Positions 1-8,410 of a DNA stretch of 40,480 nucleotides are shown one piece after another (position 1 is the stretch's first letter; every line of letters begins with the position of its first letter). The translations under genes and the position numbers were made by a program. The notes beneath the pieces are model-generated. The model worked only from the letters and a program-made list of their open reading frames with translations. It ran no database searches and was not told where the DNA came from. The DNA is from a virus: positions 1 to 40,480 of IMG/VR virus record IMGVR_UViG_3300009285_006822; one strand, written 5' to 3'.

Positions 1-2
1 TT

Positions 3-815
3 AAAGCCCTCGGCATAGGCCAAGGCGATGAGGTTATCACAGTATCGCATACTTCATCAGCGACAATCTGCGCTATCAGGATGACAGGGGCAATGCCTAT
101 CTATACGGACATCGAGGAGAGGAGTTACCTGATCAACCCTGACTTGATCAAACCGACCAAGAAAACAAAGGCGATAGTCCCTGTCCATCTTTACGGCGGG
201 ATGTGCGATATGGCGCAGATTGGGAAGTTCGGGTTGCCTATCGTTGAAGATTGCGCGCAGTCGGTAGGTGCAGGCAACCTTTATGGCAAAGCCGGAGCTT
301 ATTCATTCTATCCCACAAAGAATCTCGGCGGTATCGGTGATGGAGGTTGCGTGATAACTGACAGCAGGACTCTCGCCCATAAAGTCAGAGCAATGAGGGA
401 ATACGGCTACGAGGAACGTTTCATCAGCAAGATAGATGGAATAAACTCCCGCCTCGATGAGATACAGGCGGCGGTCTTGCGCGTGAAACTTAAATATCTC
501 GATAAGGAATTAAAACGAAGATGGGACTTGGCGACATTCTATTGGGAAAATTTGAAGGATACGGATCTGATACTTCCCGAACTTAAAGGCACATTCCATC
601 AATATGTCATCCGGCATAAGAAGCGCGATGAGCTGGTCAAGGTCTTGGGCGCGCAGATACACTATCCCGTCCCGTGCCATTTGCAGCTGGCATATAAACA
701 GGAGATACATTTGCCCGTTACCGAAAAGGTATGCAAAGAGATCCTGAGTCTGCCGATGAAAATAGAAATTGATGAAGCAAAGGAAGTCTGTAAGAAAATA
801 AAGGAAATAATATGA
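3..815 (+). CDS. DegT/DnrJ/EryC1-type sugar aminotransferase, 5'-truncated
   Basis: The reading frame is open from base 3, so the start lies left of the window; the ATG at 81 is internal. The residues before it (GIGQGDEVITVSHTSSAT) match the usual N-terminal part of the family. The PLP-binding lysine is in SFYPTKNLG (codon 318-320). The family is PLP-dependent and aminates nucleotide-linked keto-sugars for surface glycans. The C-terminal end is the normal HYPVPCHLQ...LSLPM type region. It overlaps the next gene by ATGA, so it belongs to the same operon. The sugar substrate cannot be told from sequence alone. Confidence 0.92.
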   Translation, partial: KALGIGQGDEVITVSHTSSATICAIRMTGAMPIYTDIEERSYLINPDLIKPTKKTKAIVPVHLYGGMCDMAQIGKFGLPIVEDCAQSVGAGNLYGKAGAYSFYPTKNLGGIGDGGCVITDSRTLAHKVRAMREYGYEERFISKIDGINSRLDEIQAAVLRVKLKYLDKELKRRWDLATFYWENLKDTDLILPELKGTFHQYVIRHKKRDELVKVLGAQIHYPVPCHLQLAYKQEIHLPVTEKVCKEILSLPMKIEIDEAKEVCKKIKEII

Positions 816-2191
816 AAATAATTATCGCATGGCCGCCCATGACAAACCCGAAAGGATATTTGACAGGCGGACAAAATAGACAAGTGCAATTTTTACCTGA
901 TCCATTCTTCGCATATCCCATAATTCCCGCAATCGCGGCAACAATGTTAGCTATGAAAGGACATCAAGTCCTCTGGCTTGATTGCATTGCGGAGGAATTA
1001 AGCGAGGTGGACTTTGGCCGCATCATAATCCAATATAACCCTGATTATATCGTCTATGAGGCATCCACGCCTGTAATCAAGCGATACTGGGAGATTATCA
1101 ACGGCTTCAAGGACATCATGCCATCAATAAAACATATCCTTTGTGGCGAACATGTCAGCGCATTGCCGGATGAAAACAAGATAAACTGCAAAGTAGATCA
1201 TATTGTCTGCGGCGGCAAATGGTATAAGGATGTCTTTAAAATCGTGACCTGCAATGATTGGGAAGGTAATTTGCCATTGATAGACCGCAATCTGACGCGC
1301 TGGTGGCTCTATGCTTATAAGAATGGGAACTTCAAATATATCCCTGCAACTTATATCATGTCGGCGCAGGATTGCTGGCATGGCAAATGTTCCTTTTGTT
1401 CTTGGGCCGAATATCATAAAGATTATTTTGTGCGTCCTGTCGATGAGGTCTTAAAAGAAGTCGAGCTTTTGATAGAGGCCGGTTTCAAGGAGATATTCGA
1501 TGACAGCGGGACATTTCCTACCGGCGACTGGCTGCGGGAGTTCTGCGAGAAAGTCATCTATCGCAAATATGGGGATTACATTTCCTTCGGAGCTAATATG
1601 CGCTTCGGTGCGTTGAGTGTCGATGATTTTAAACTGATGAGCAAAGCGGGTTTTAGGATGATACTATGGGGAATGGAGAGCGTCAATCAGGTTACGCTTG
1701 ATAAATTAAACAAGGGCTATCAGGTTAAATCTATTATGCAGGATTTGATACTTGCCAAAGCCGCGGGGTTACAAAGCCATCTGGCCGTTATGTTCGGTTA
1801 TCCCTGGGAAAGTTATGAGGAAGCCAAGAGGACTTATAATATGACGCGCTGGCTCTTAAAGAAGGGATGGGCCTTTTCAGCTCAAGCGACTATCTGTATT
1901 CCATATCCCATAACCCCGCTCTGGAAATACTGCAAGGAAAACAATCTCTTATTGACGGAGGATTGGTCGCGTTATGACATGAGTGAGCCAGTAATGAAAA
2001 TTCCTTATTCAACCAAACAGTTATTCGCTTTAAGAGACGGGATTTATAATATCGCCTGGCATCCGGAATTCATCCTGCGGAAGTTAATACAGGTAAGAAG
2101 CATCGAGGATATAAAATATTATTTCAGGATAGGGCAGAAGATCTGTGATAGGGCGGGGCAATTTTTTGAAGTAGGAAAAGCGCATGATTAA
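812..2191 (+). CDS. radical SAM protein with N-terminal B12-binding-like domain (1)
   Basis: 459 residues. The N-terminal ~150 residues look like the Rossmann-type cobalamin-binding domain of B12 radical SAM enzymes (GHQVLWLDC near the start), without an obvious DxHxxG motif. The cluster motif is C188-WHGK-C193-SF-C196, four residues between the first two cysteines instead of the usual three; check this by alignment. A TIM-barrel region follows with FGANMRFGAL and ILWGMESVN. Known relatives do methylations or rearrangements in sugar, lipid or phosphonate pathways. Starts by ATGA overlap with the aminotransferase. Substrate unknown. Confidence 0.82.
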   Translation: MKIIIAWPPMTNPKGYLTGGQNRQVQFLPDPFFAYPIIPAIAATMLAMKGHQVLWLDCIAEELSEVDFGRIIIQYNPDYIVYEASTPVIKRYWEIINGFKDIMPSIKHILCGEHVSALPDENKINCKVDHIVCGGKWYKDVFKIVTCNDWEGNLPLIDRNLTRWWLYAYKNGNFKYIPATYIMSAQDCWHGKCSFCSWAEYHKDYFVRPVDEVLKEVELLIEAGFKEIFDDSGTFPTGDWLREFCEKVIYRKYGDYISFGANMRFGALSVDDFKLMSKAGFRMILWGMESVNQVTLDKLNKGYQVKSIMQDLILAKAAGLQSHLAVMFGYPWESYEEAKRTYNMTRWLLKKGWAFSAQATICIPYPITPLWKYCKENNLLLTEDWSRYDMSEPVMKIPYSTKQLFALRDGIYNIAWHPEFILRKLIQVRSIEDIKYYFRIGQKICDRAGQFFEVGKAHD

Positions 2192-2906
2192 GGATATGGT
2201 TTCTATTATCATCCCGACAACTTTAAAAGAAGCAATGTCTGCGCATGAATGTGCTGAAAGCATTAGGCGTTCTACTTATAAAAATGTAGAGATATTTATA
2301 ATCTGCGAAAATAAAGAGCGTTCTATTCAGCGCAATATAGGTATAGGTAAGGCAAAAGGGCAATATCTATTATTCATTGACAGCGACCAACGTGTCCAGC
2401 ACGATATGATAGCCGACTGTGTCAACCGCATAAAATATTTCGGCGGTATCTATATCCCTGAAATTGTAATGGGCGATGACTGGTTTGCCAAATTGAGGAA
2501 TTGGGAGAGACAATTCTATATCAGCACTCCCGTAGATGTATGCCGGTTCGTGCGTGCTTATCAATGCCCTAAATTTTCGGAGGAACTTTCGGGACCGGAA
2601 GACAGCGATTGGGATAGAAGGATACAAGGTGGCAAAACAATAAGCAAATCCTGCGTATATCATTATGAGAACGTATCTCTTTGGCAGTGGCTTCGGAAGA
2701 AAAGTTATTATGCCCGATCTATGGATAGGTTCGCTATGCACAATCCTGGCGACAAGGTACTTGACTGGAAATGGAGATGCTGGGGCGTGTTCACAGAAAA
2801 TGGGAAATGGAAAAGGTTTTTCACCAAGCCTCATTATGCTTTGGCTGTGTTAACTTTAATCCTAATCAGGGGAATTATCTACTTATGCGTAGCCAAATCC
2901 TCGTAA
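2184..2906 (+). CDS. GT2-type glycosyltransferase
   Basis: 240 residues. N-terminal MVSIIIPT strand, then CENKERSIQRNIGIGKAKGQYLLFIDSD, typical of a GT-A fold. The metal/nucleotide-sugar motif is D66-S67-D68. The acceptor part contains GPEDSDWDRRI, like the ED-type catalytic region of GT2 enzymes. The C-terminus ends with a hydrophobic stretch (ALAVLTLILIRGIIYL) that may anchor it to the inner membrane. It overlaps the radical SAM gene upstream and the next glycosyltransferase downstream. Expected role: transfer of a sugar to a lipid-linked or surface glycan; donor unknown. Confidence 0.87.
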   Translation: MIKDMVSIIIPTTLKEAMSAHECAESIRRSTYKNVEIFIICENKERSIQRNIGIGKAKGQYLLFIDSDQRVQHDMIADCVNRIKYFGGIYIPEIVMGDDWFAKLRNWERQFYISTPVDVCRFVRAYQCPKFSEELSGPEDSDWDRRIQGGKTISKSCVYHYENVSLWQWLRKKSYYARSMDRFAMHNPGDKVLDWKWRCWGVFTENGKWKRFFTKPHYALAVLTLILIRGIIYLCVAKSS

Positions 2907-3832
2907 TTACGCCGTTTTCGCCCTTAAATTTGGGCGGAGCTGAGACTTTCGCTTCAGATTTGATGAATGAGTCTCGCAAGAGCCATTCGGTCAACCTGGT
3001 GTCAATCAGGGGCAAAATCGTGAATTGGAAAGGCCTGCCTTTCGGCAAGGCCCTATTCATCATCCCGGAGTTGTTCTTTAAGGGATTAAACATGTGTCTG
3101 AGAAACAGGACCAAGACCATCGTTGCCCTTGGCCTTATTGCCGGCATGACTGGAGTATTACTCAAGTCCATATTTAGGACAAGGTTGCTCATCATTCCTC
3201 TTGCTATCTATAATTTCAAGGACAGGCCGTTCTTTTCGGTAATATCTGGATTGGTATTAAGACAGGCTGACATGATATTCTGCGAGAGCAACATTTCCCG
3301 CAATGACCTATATTATACCGGCATCCAATGGCGCAAAACAGAGCTATTCACGCATTGGGTAGATCAGACGAAATTCTTCCCAATTGAGCATGAGAACGCA
3401 CATCTGAAAGTTTTGTTCGTAGGTCGCCCGATACCAGAAAAAGGTAAGCATATAATTCAGGAAGTCGAAAAAGAGTTATGGGAGGTGGACTTTGAATATG
3501 TTGAAGATGTTAAATACGAAGACCTGCCGCGCCATTATCAGATGGCTGATGTTCTCGTTGTGCCTTCTGTCTACAATGAGTCTCCTAACCGGATTGTGGT
3601 GGAAGGCGCGGCTTGCGGGTGTGTGGTGATAGTAAGCGACAAGGGTGCATTGCCGGAACAGGTCGGCGGTTTCGGGATTATAACGAAACCTGCTCCTAAA
3701 TATTTTAAGTATCATATCGCGGTATTGGCTTCAGATAGGAAAAAATTAAAAACATTCAGGGAGATAACGATAAGATATGCGCAGGAGCATTTCACCGAAC
3801 GGAACGCACAAACCATAATGAGGGAATTTTGA
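2885..3832 (+). CDS. GT4-type glycosyltransferase (1)
   Basis: 315 residues from the ATG at 2885, chosen because MRSQILVITPFSPLNLGGAET is the normal N-terminus of a GT-B retaining glycosyltransferase; the longer frame upstream only runs through the GT2 gene. The C-terminal half has FVGRPIPEKGKH and the nucleotide-sugar site VPSVYNESPNRIVVEGAACG, including the E-x7-E-like motif. Overlaps the GT2 gene by 22 bases. Donor and acceptor cannot be read from sequence. Confidence 0.88.
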   Translation: MRSQILVITPFSPLNLGGAETFASDLMNESRKSHSVNLVSIRGKIVNWKGLPFGKALFIIPELFFKGLNMCLRNRTKTIVALGLIAGMTGVLLKSIFRTRLLIIPLAIYNFKDRPFFSVISGLVLRQADMIFCESNISRNDLYYTGIQWRKTELFTHWVDQTKFFPIEHENAHLKVLFVGRPIPEKGKHIIQEVEKELWEVDFEYVEDVKYEDLPRHYQMADVLVVPSVYNESPNRIVVEGAACGCVVIVSDKGALPEQVGGFGIITKPAPKYFKYHIAVLASDRKKLKTFREITIRYAQEHFTERNAQTIMREF

Positions 3833-5160
3833 AAATAGCGTTTGTATGTTGTGAGGATATTCAATTAGGGCCCGCCTATATTATAACCCATCTTAAAAAA
3901 CAAGGCCACGATGTCCGGCTGTTCTTTAGCCCAAGACAATTTGACAGAGGTTACGCAAGGAATAAATTCTTGGCGAGATTATTGAGCCTTGATAATTATA
4001 TCATTCACAAAATAGAGAAATTCAATCCCGATAAAGTTTTATTTTCTCTCGTAACGGCAACTTATCGTTGGAATTTACAGATGGCCGAGAGGATTAAAAA
4101 GAAATTGCCGACAACAAAGATAATCTTCGGCGGTGTGCATTCGACGCTCGTTCCCGATGAAGTCAAGAGCCATTCATTTATTGATGAGGTAATTGTAGGC
4201 GATGGGGTTGAGCATTTTGGTGGAGTGTTCGACCCTGATAATCTCTGGCCGGACAGGGATATATTCTTCAAGGAACTTCCGAGCTACCATAGGAAATACC
4301 AGTTATTCATGACATCGTTCGGCTGTCCCTATGCGTGTAGTTATTGCGCAAACGAGGAATTGAGAAAACATTATGACCGCAAACTGATAAAGCGTTCGGT
4401 CGAAGGTTGCATAAAAGAACTGAAATATCTAAAAGAAAGGGGAATGAAATATGTCTTATTTGTGGATGATATTCTTTGTGTTGATCGTGAGTGGCTACGT
4501 GCTTTTGCTATTGCTTATAATTCTGCCATTAACCTGCCTTTTTGCTGTTTTGGGCATCCTAAATTTCTGGATGAGGAGATTATTAAGACCCTCAAGGAAA
4601 TGGGTTGCGAGATGGTATGGATAGGCATCCAGACCGGCGCCGAGCAGTTGAGGAAGGATATTCTTAACCGGCCTGAAACTAATGATGAGATAAAGGCCGC
4701 TTGCGCACTCATCAAGAAATACAATATGAAATTGATGATAGACCATATCTTCGGCCTTCCCTATGAGAGCGAGATGACCAATGACTTCTCGACAGTATTC
4801 TATTCGGAATTAAAACCCGATGTTGTCAATTGTTATGAATTGCTTTATTTCCCGAAGGCGAAGATAATAAATCATGCGATTAAATTCGGTTATCTGACTT
4901 TGGCTGATGTGCCGAAGATTGAACGCGGAGAGATGCTCCAGTATCATACCGGCAATAGGGGGAATTTCTTCTATGACATCTACCATAAGCCGATGGTCGT
5001 TATCCCATTAGGCAATGTAACATGGGAATTGCTGCCGACATGGTTAGTAAAGCTGATTATTTATATCCGCGCGGGCAGGGCGTTCATCCCGATAGTAATG
5101 ATACAGAATGAAATATATTTCACTTGGAAAGCAATATTAAAAAAAGGGAGGTTGATATGA
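3829..5160 (+). CDS. radical SAM protein with N-terminal B12-binding-like domain (2)
   Basis: 443 residues. Start is a TTG at 3829 overlapping the stop of the preceding gene (TTGA). The N-terminal half (MKIAFVCCEDIQLGPAYI ... KIIFGGVHSTLVPDEV) is the B12-binding-like fold seen in BchE-type enzymes. The 4Fe-4S motif is canonical: C166-PYA-C170-SY-C173. LFVDDILC and WIGIQTGAE are typical barrel motifs. It is a paralogue in type, not a close copy, of the enzyme at 812-2191. Probably modifies a glycan or phosphonate intermediate; the reaction is unknown. Confidence 0.87.
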   Translation: MKIAFVCCEDIQLGPAYIITHLKKQGHDVRLFFSPRQFDRGYARNKFLARLLSLDNYIIHKIEKFNPDKVLFSLVTATYRWNLQMAERIKKKLPTTKIIFGGVHSTLVPDEVKSHSFIDEVIVGDGVEHFGGVFDPDNLWPDRDIFFKELPSYHRKYQLFMTSFGCPYACSYCANEELRKHYDRKLIKRSVEGCIKELKYLKERGMKYVLFVDDILCVDREWLRAFAIAYNSAINLPFCCFGHPKFLDEEIIKTLKEMGCEMVWIGIQTGAEQLRKDILNRPETNDEIKAACALIKKYNMKLMIDHIFGLPYESEMTNDFSTVFYSELKPDVVNCYELLYFPKAKIINHAIKFGYLTLADVPKIERGEMLQYHTGNRGNFFYDIYHKPMVVIPLGNVTWELLPTWLVKLIIYIRAGRAFIPIVMIQNEIYFTWKAILKKGRLI

Positions 5161-5312
5161 AAAAATATTATCGTAAATGTCCATTCTGTAAAAAAATAGG
5201 TCAATATAGTTGGAAGAAAGGTCAAGATAAGGAATTTGATAAAATTGCTAAATGCCTCGATTGTTTTAGAAAATATGGTTATATTGTATGCTCTACGGAA
5301 AAACCATCATGA
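5157..5312 (+). CDS. small zinc-ribbon protein
   Basis: 51 residues from the ATG at 5157, which overlaps the upstream stop as ATGA and follows an AGGGAGG Shine-Dalgarno. Two CxxC knuckles (CPFC and CLDC, about 25 residues apart) suggest one structural zinc. It is A/T-richer than its neighbours, like other small genes in this arm. Function not recognised; it resembles the many small phage zinc-ribbon proteins. Confidence 0.7.
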   Translation: MKKYYRKCPFCKKIGQYSWKKGQDKEFDKIAKCLDCFRKYGYIVCSTEKPS

Positions 5313-6049
5313 AAGAATATTCCAAGCAATTCTATAAAAACATCAGTCGCCCGATAGTCCGGTTCTTCATCAAGGCGCATATCACGGCTAATCAGATTAC
5401 GGTATTCAACATATTCTTTATGACCTTCGGCGCGGGATATTTCTTTGCGATAGGCCGGTTCTGGCTTGCCCTCCTCGTCTGTGGATTATCGGCTATGCTC
5501 GATTATGCGGATGGCGATGTTGCGAAGGCTACAAGCGGTTATACTCCTGCCGGAAAGTGGATAGATACATTCGGCGACATTATAAAGCAGAACGGAATAA
5601 TGGGCGCGATAGCGGTAGGCACGGGGATGCCGCCTTTAATCATCGTGATATTCTTTGTGTCAAATGCCGCCTTGAACGTAATCAGCTTTCACTACAATAG
5701 TACTTTCGGGTTTGACAGCTATACCGGCAATGAGTTGTTCCGTAAATATATGGATATGAAACCGACTTTGCTTAACAAGGCACTAAAGAATATCATTGAC
5801 CCGACATCATCGTGGATCGGGCTTATCTTTGGCACGGTGCGCTACTTCATCGTAATAGGGATAATCTTCGGCATACTTCCGATTATGTTTTATGTCATCA
5901 CTACAATCGATGTATTCAAGGCGATATTCATGTTCGCAATTTATGCTCTACATTTAGCCGAGTATAAGAAACTCTGGCTTTGCCAGGCTTTAGCTATATT
6001 AGACAAGGAAAGGCAGGAGTTCTATCAAGTAAGAAACAAAGGAGACTGA
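5309..6049 (+). CDS. CDP-alcohol phosphatidyltransferase family membrane enzyme
   Basis: 246 residues from the ATG at 5309 (ATGA overlap with the zinc-ribbon gene). The family motif Dx2DGx2A(R)x8Gx3Dx3D is seen as D65-YA-DG-DV-AK, then G-KWI-D-TFG-D; the usual Arg after Ala is Lys. Several hydrophobic helices follow. Family members transfer a phospho-alcohol from a CDP-activated donor to another alcohol within the membrane. With a cytidylyltransferase-like gene and PEP mutase-like gene in the same operon, a CDP-linked or CMP-phosphonate donor is a reasonable inference, but not shown. Confidence 0.88.
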   Translation: MKEYSKQFYKNISRPIVRFFIKAHITANQITVFNIFFMTFGAGYFFAIGRFWLALLVCGLSAMLDYADGDVAKATSGYTPAGKWIDTFGDIIKQNGIMGAIAVGTGMPPLIIVIFFVSNAALNVISFHYNSTFGFDSYTGNELFRKYMDMKPTLLNKALKNIIDPTSSWIGLIFGTVRYFIVIGIIFGILPIMFYVITTIDVFKAIFMFAIYALHLAEYKKLWLCQALAILDKERQEFYQVRNKGD

Positions 6050-6050
6050 A

Positions 6051-6233
6051 ATGGATATGTTGATAGGGTTAGCGGCATTGGTTATAATGGGCTGTCTTTA
6101 TTTCCTGCCCGCTATCGTGGGAAGGAAGAAAAGGAATTATAACGCGATACTCATACTGAACCTGCTTCTCGGATGGACACTGATTGGATGGGTAATCGCA
6201 TTGGTCTGGGCGACTTGTAAGGATAAGGAGTGA
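6051..6233 (+). CDS. superinfection immunity protein (T4 Imm-like family)
   Basis: 60 residues with two membrane segments: a first helix in ALVIMGCLYFLPAIVG and a second in LNLLLGWTLIGWVIALVWA. The YFLPAI...RKKRN...LNLLLGWTLIGWVIALVWA layout is the signature of the superinfection immunity family to which T4 Imm belongs. In T4 it blocks entry of DNA from a second phage at the inner membrane. Its place inside a surface-glycan operon suggests a shared purpose of excluding competing phages. Similar small proteins also occur in bacterial genomes, so a phage role is inferred. Confidence 0.85.
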   Translation: MDMLIGLAALVIMGCLYFLPAIVGRKKRNYNAILILNLLLGWTLIGWVIALVWATCKDKE

Positions 6234-6236
6234 AAT

Positions 6237-6614
6237 ATGAGCAAGGGATATTGCGCGGTAGCGGCAGATATACTTCACGTTGGGCATATAAACTTCATAA
6301 GGAAATGCTGGTTTATGTGCAATGATCTCACGGTGGGCGTGATGTCGGATGATTGCATCAAGAAATATAAAGGCGAATCTCCTGTCATGTATGAACAGGA
6401 CAGAATGGAGATAATACGGAGCTTGAAATATGTCAAGGATGTTATATTGCAGGACACTTTCGAGCTTCCCTCGCATGAATGTTATGATTTTATCTTCGAT
6501 TCCATGGAACACCAACGCAAAGGTGCGGATTGCTACCTACCACTAACAGAAGGTATCAGCAGCACCATAATCAAGGAGCGGATAATTGAAGCCAGCAGAA
6601 ATAGAATTAAATAA
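6237..6614 (+). CDS. cytidylyltransferase-like nucleotidyltransferase
   Basis: 125 residues, the usual size for TagD/TarD-type enzymes. The HxGH motif is H14-V-G-H17 (ADILHVGHINFI); SPVMYEQDRMEII fits the conserved middle part, and GISSTIIKERI resembles the C-terminal ISSTxIxxRI motif. Such enzymes activate glycerol-3-phosphate, choline phosphate or phosphonates with CTP. It lies 3 bases after the Imm-like gene and close to the CDP-alcohol phosphatidyltransferase, which would use a CMP-activated donor. Substrate not determinable. Confidence 0.88.
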   Translation: MSKGYCAVAADILHVGHINFIRKCWFMCNDLTVGVMSDDCIKKYKGESPVMYEQDRMEIIRSLKYVKDVILQDTFELPSHECYDFIFDSMEHQRKGADCYLPLTEGISSTIIKERIIEASRNRIK

Positions 6615-7152
6615 ATTCTTCGCATTCGCAGGTCTTAAGAAAGGCGATGTGGTCTGGGATTTCGGCTGCGGGGATGGCAGGTTTATATCCCCATTAAATA
6701 ATATGGGATGTAAAGTTTATTATACGGATAGGAAATCATCAAATCCCGCACCGGCAGAGAAAGTCGATAAATTCCTATTGTCCTGCGTCCTGCATTATAA
6801 CGATCTTACCGACAAAGCATTTATCCTGTTAACCGCCTATGGTAGCCTGAAAATCGGCGGACAGATAATCATAATTGAACCGAATCCTTTTAACCCGTTC
6901 TTCTACTGCCTCTACTTCTGGCGGTGGTTAAGAAGAAGTAAATGTGAGAGAAGATGGACTGCCGAGAAATATATGTTCTCACGCGCGAAACTCATCAAGA
7001 TACTGAAGATGACAGGATTTAAGAATATAGAGTGCCGAAAATATGCCTGGTTTCCATCAAAGTTCGGTTGGCTTAAATTAAATGAGGCACTTAACAAGAT
7101 ACCCATAATCAATATATTCAATGCGTTTAACTGGGTGAAAGCCCAAAAATAA
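6586..7152 (+). CDS. class I SAM-dependent methyltransferase
   Basis: 188 residues. TTG start at 6586 inside the end of the preceding gene, preceded by AAGGAG. Motif I is VVWDFGCGDGRF near residue 25; GGQIIIIEPNPFNPF matches the post-III strand of UbiE/Methyltransf_11-like enzymes. The C-terminus (MFSRAKLIKILKMTGF) is also typical. Probably methylates a sugar or lipid intermediate of the same pathway. Reaction unknown. Confidence 0.83.
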   Translation: MKPAEIELNKFFAFAGLKKGDVVWDFGCGDGRFISPLNNMGCKVYYTDRKSSNPAPAEKVDKFLLSCVLHYNDLTDKAFILLTAYGSLKIGGQIIIIEPNPFNPFFYCLYFWRWLRRSKCERRWTAEKYMFSRAKLIKILKMTGFKNIECRKYAWFPSKFGWLKLNEALNKIPIINIFNAFNWVKAQK

Positions 7153-7163
7153 AAGGAGGAGGT

Positions 7164-7415
7164 ATGTTTAAGTTTGAGTTGGGTAATAAAGTAAAAGATA
7201 TTATTACGGGATTTGAAGGAATAATTATGGCGCGTGTTGAGTATTTTACAGGATGTAATCAATATGGGATAACTCCGCAAAAGTTAACTAAAGAAGGAAA
7301 ACGTCCTGATTGGGAATATGTTGATGAAAATCGTCTTAAGAAATGTGGAAAAAAAATATCTTTAAATCCAAGACAGGACGATGGATTTGATGGGGATAAT
7401 CCTCCTTCAATATGA
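7164..7415 (+). CDS. small phage-type protein of unknown function
   Basis: 83 residues, ATG after a strong AAGGAGGAGG site. The pattern GNKVKDIITGFEGIIMARVEYFTGCNQYGI is one I recognise from small proteins of many phages and prophages, with a KOW-like beta-strand start. No function is known. It is more A/T-rich than the glycosyltransferase that follows by ATGA overlap. It supports a phage origin for this arm. Confidence 0.75.
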   Translation: MFKFELGNKVKDIITGFEGIIMARVEYFTGCNQYGITPQKLTKEGKRPDWEYVDENRLKKCGKKISLNPRQDDGFDGDNPPSI

Positions 7416-8410
7416 AAATCCTCATCATTGCCAACGCGCGTTATAAAGACGGTTTATCGGGAAGTGATAATATCTACTTGCATTTCGCCGAAAATTGGAA
7501 GGAGGTTGAGGTATGGGATAAGATGGGCGTGGAATTCAAGCCCTTCACAATTTGCTATATCAACCGAGTGCTAATTGGTTGCTGTCAGGCCATATTTTGC
7601 GGCAGGAGATATGACTTCATCTATTCGGCGAGCGACTTCTGGCCTGACAGTTTACCTGCTTTTATACTTAAATTAAAAGGCAATAAGTGGGTCGCAGGTT
7701 TCTATCTTTACGCTCCTAAGGAAAATAAGATTTATTACTGGTCGCAGAAATTAACTCGCTGGCTCATCAATAAATATGCGGATGTAGTCTGTGTCACGAA
7801 TGGCTCCCTGTCGTGGGGTTTCAAAGGTAAGAAGATAATCGAAGTCAACGGCGGGGTTGATTTATCTTTGGCCGGAGATGACAATAAGCCGAAGATGTAT
7901 GACGCAGTATTCTGCGGACGGCTTCATTATACAAAAGGAATAGATGAACTTATAGCCATTTGGGATTTAGTGATAAAAGAAAAGCCCGATGCGAAACTTG
8001 CCATCATCGGCGCAGGAGATACGGAAGAAGTGAAACTCTTTAATTGGATGAAAGGCAAGGAAAGCGTTATTTATCTGGGCTATATGGGTAATGAACGCTT
8101 CGATGTTTATAGACAGAGCAAATTCGTCCTTTATCCCACGCCGGTTAAATATGACCATTTCTCGATGGCTCCCGTTGAGGTGATGGCCTGCGGATGTCCG
8201 ATGATTGCCTTCGACCTGCCGGTAATGGAATATATCAAGCCGAAGGGATGGTATTGCGCCAAGTCAATCGAGGACTTCGCGCACTTTATTACATCTTTCA
8301 AATATTATGACATAATGCGAAGGGATGCGATAAGATGGGCGCAAACCTGGGATTGGAAGATAACGACAGCAAGAGTTTATGGGGAGATAACCAAATGTCT
8401 AAAATATTAG
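7412..8410 (+). CDS. GT4-type glycosyltransferase (2)
   Basis: 332 residues starting by ATGA overlap. N-terminal MKILIIANARYKDGLSGSDN fits a GT-B acceptor domain. The donor domain shows FCGRLHYTKGIDELIAIW and LYPTPVKYDHFSMAPVEVMACG, the E-containing nucleotide-sugar motif of the GT4 group. It shares type, but little obvious sequence, with the enzyme at 2885-3832. The next gene overlaps its last 16 bases. Likely adds one residue to the surface glycan. Confidence 0.87.
   Translation: MKILIIANARYKDGLSGSDNIYLHFAENWKEVEVWDKMGVEFKPFTICYINRVLIGCCQAIFCGRRYDFIYSASDFWPDSLPAFILKLKGNKWVAGFYLYAPKENKIYYWSQKLTRWLINKYADVVCVTNGSLSWGFKGKKIIEVNGGVDLSLAGDDNKPKMYDAVFCGRLHYTKGIDELIAIWDLVIKEKPDAKLAIIGAGDTEEVKLFNWMKGKESVIYLGYMGNERFDVYRQSKFVLYPTPVKYDHFSMAPVEVMACGCPMIAFDLPVMEYIKPKGWYCAKSIEDFAHFITSFKYYDIMRRDAIRWAQTWDWKITTARVYGEITKCLKY

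Noticed and set aside
2370-2834. 154-codon minus-strand frame
   Set aside because: Antisense to the GT2 gene with no domain or ribosome site.
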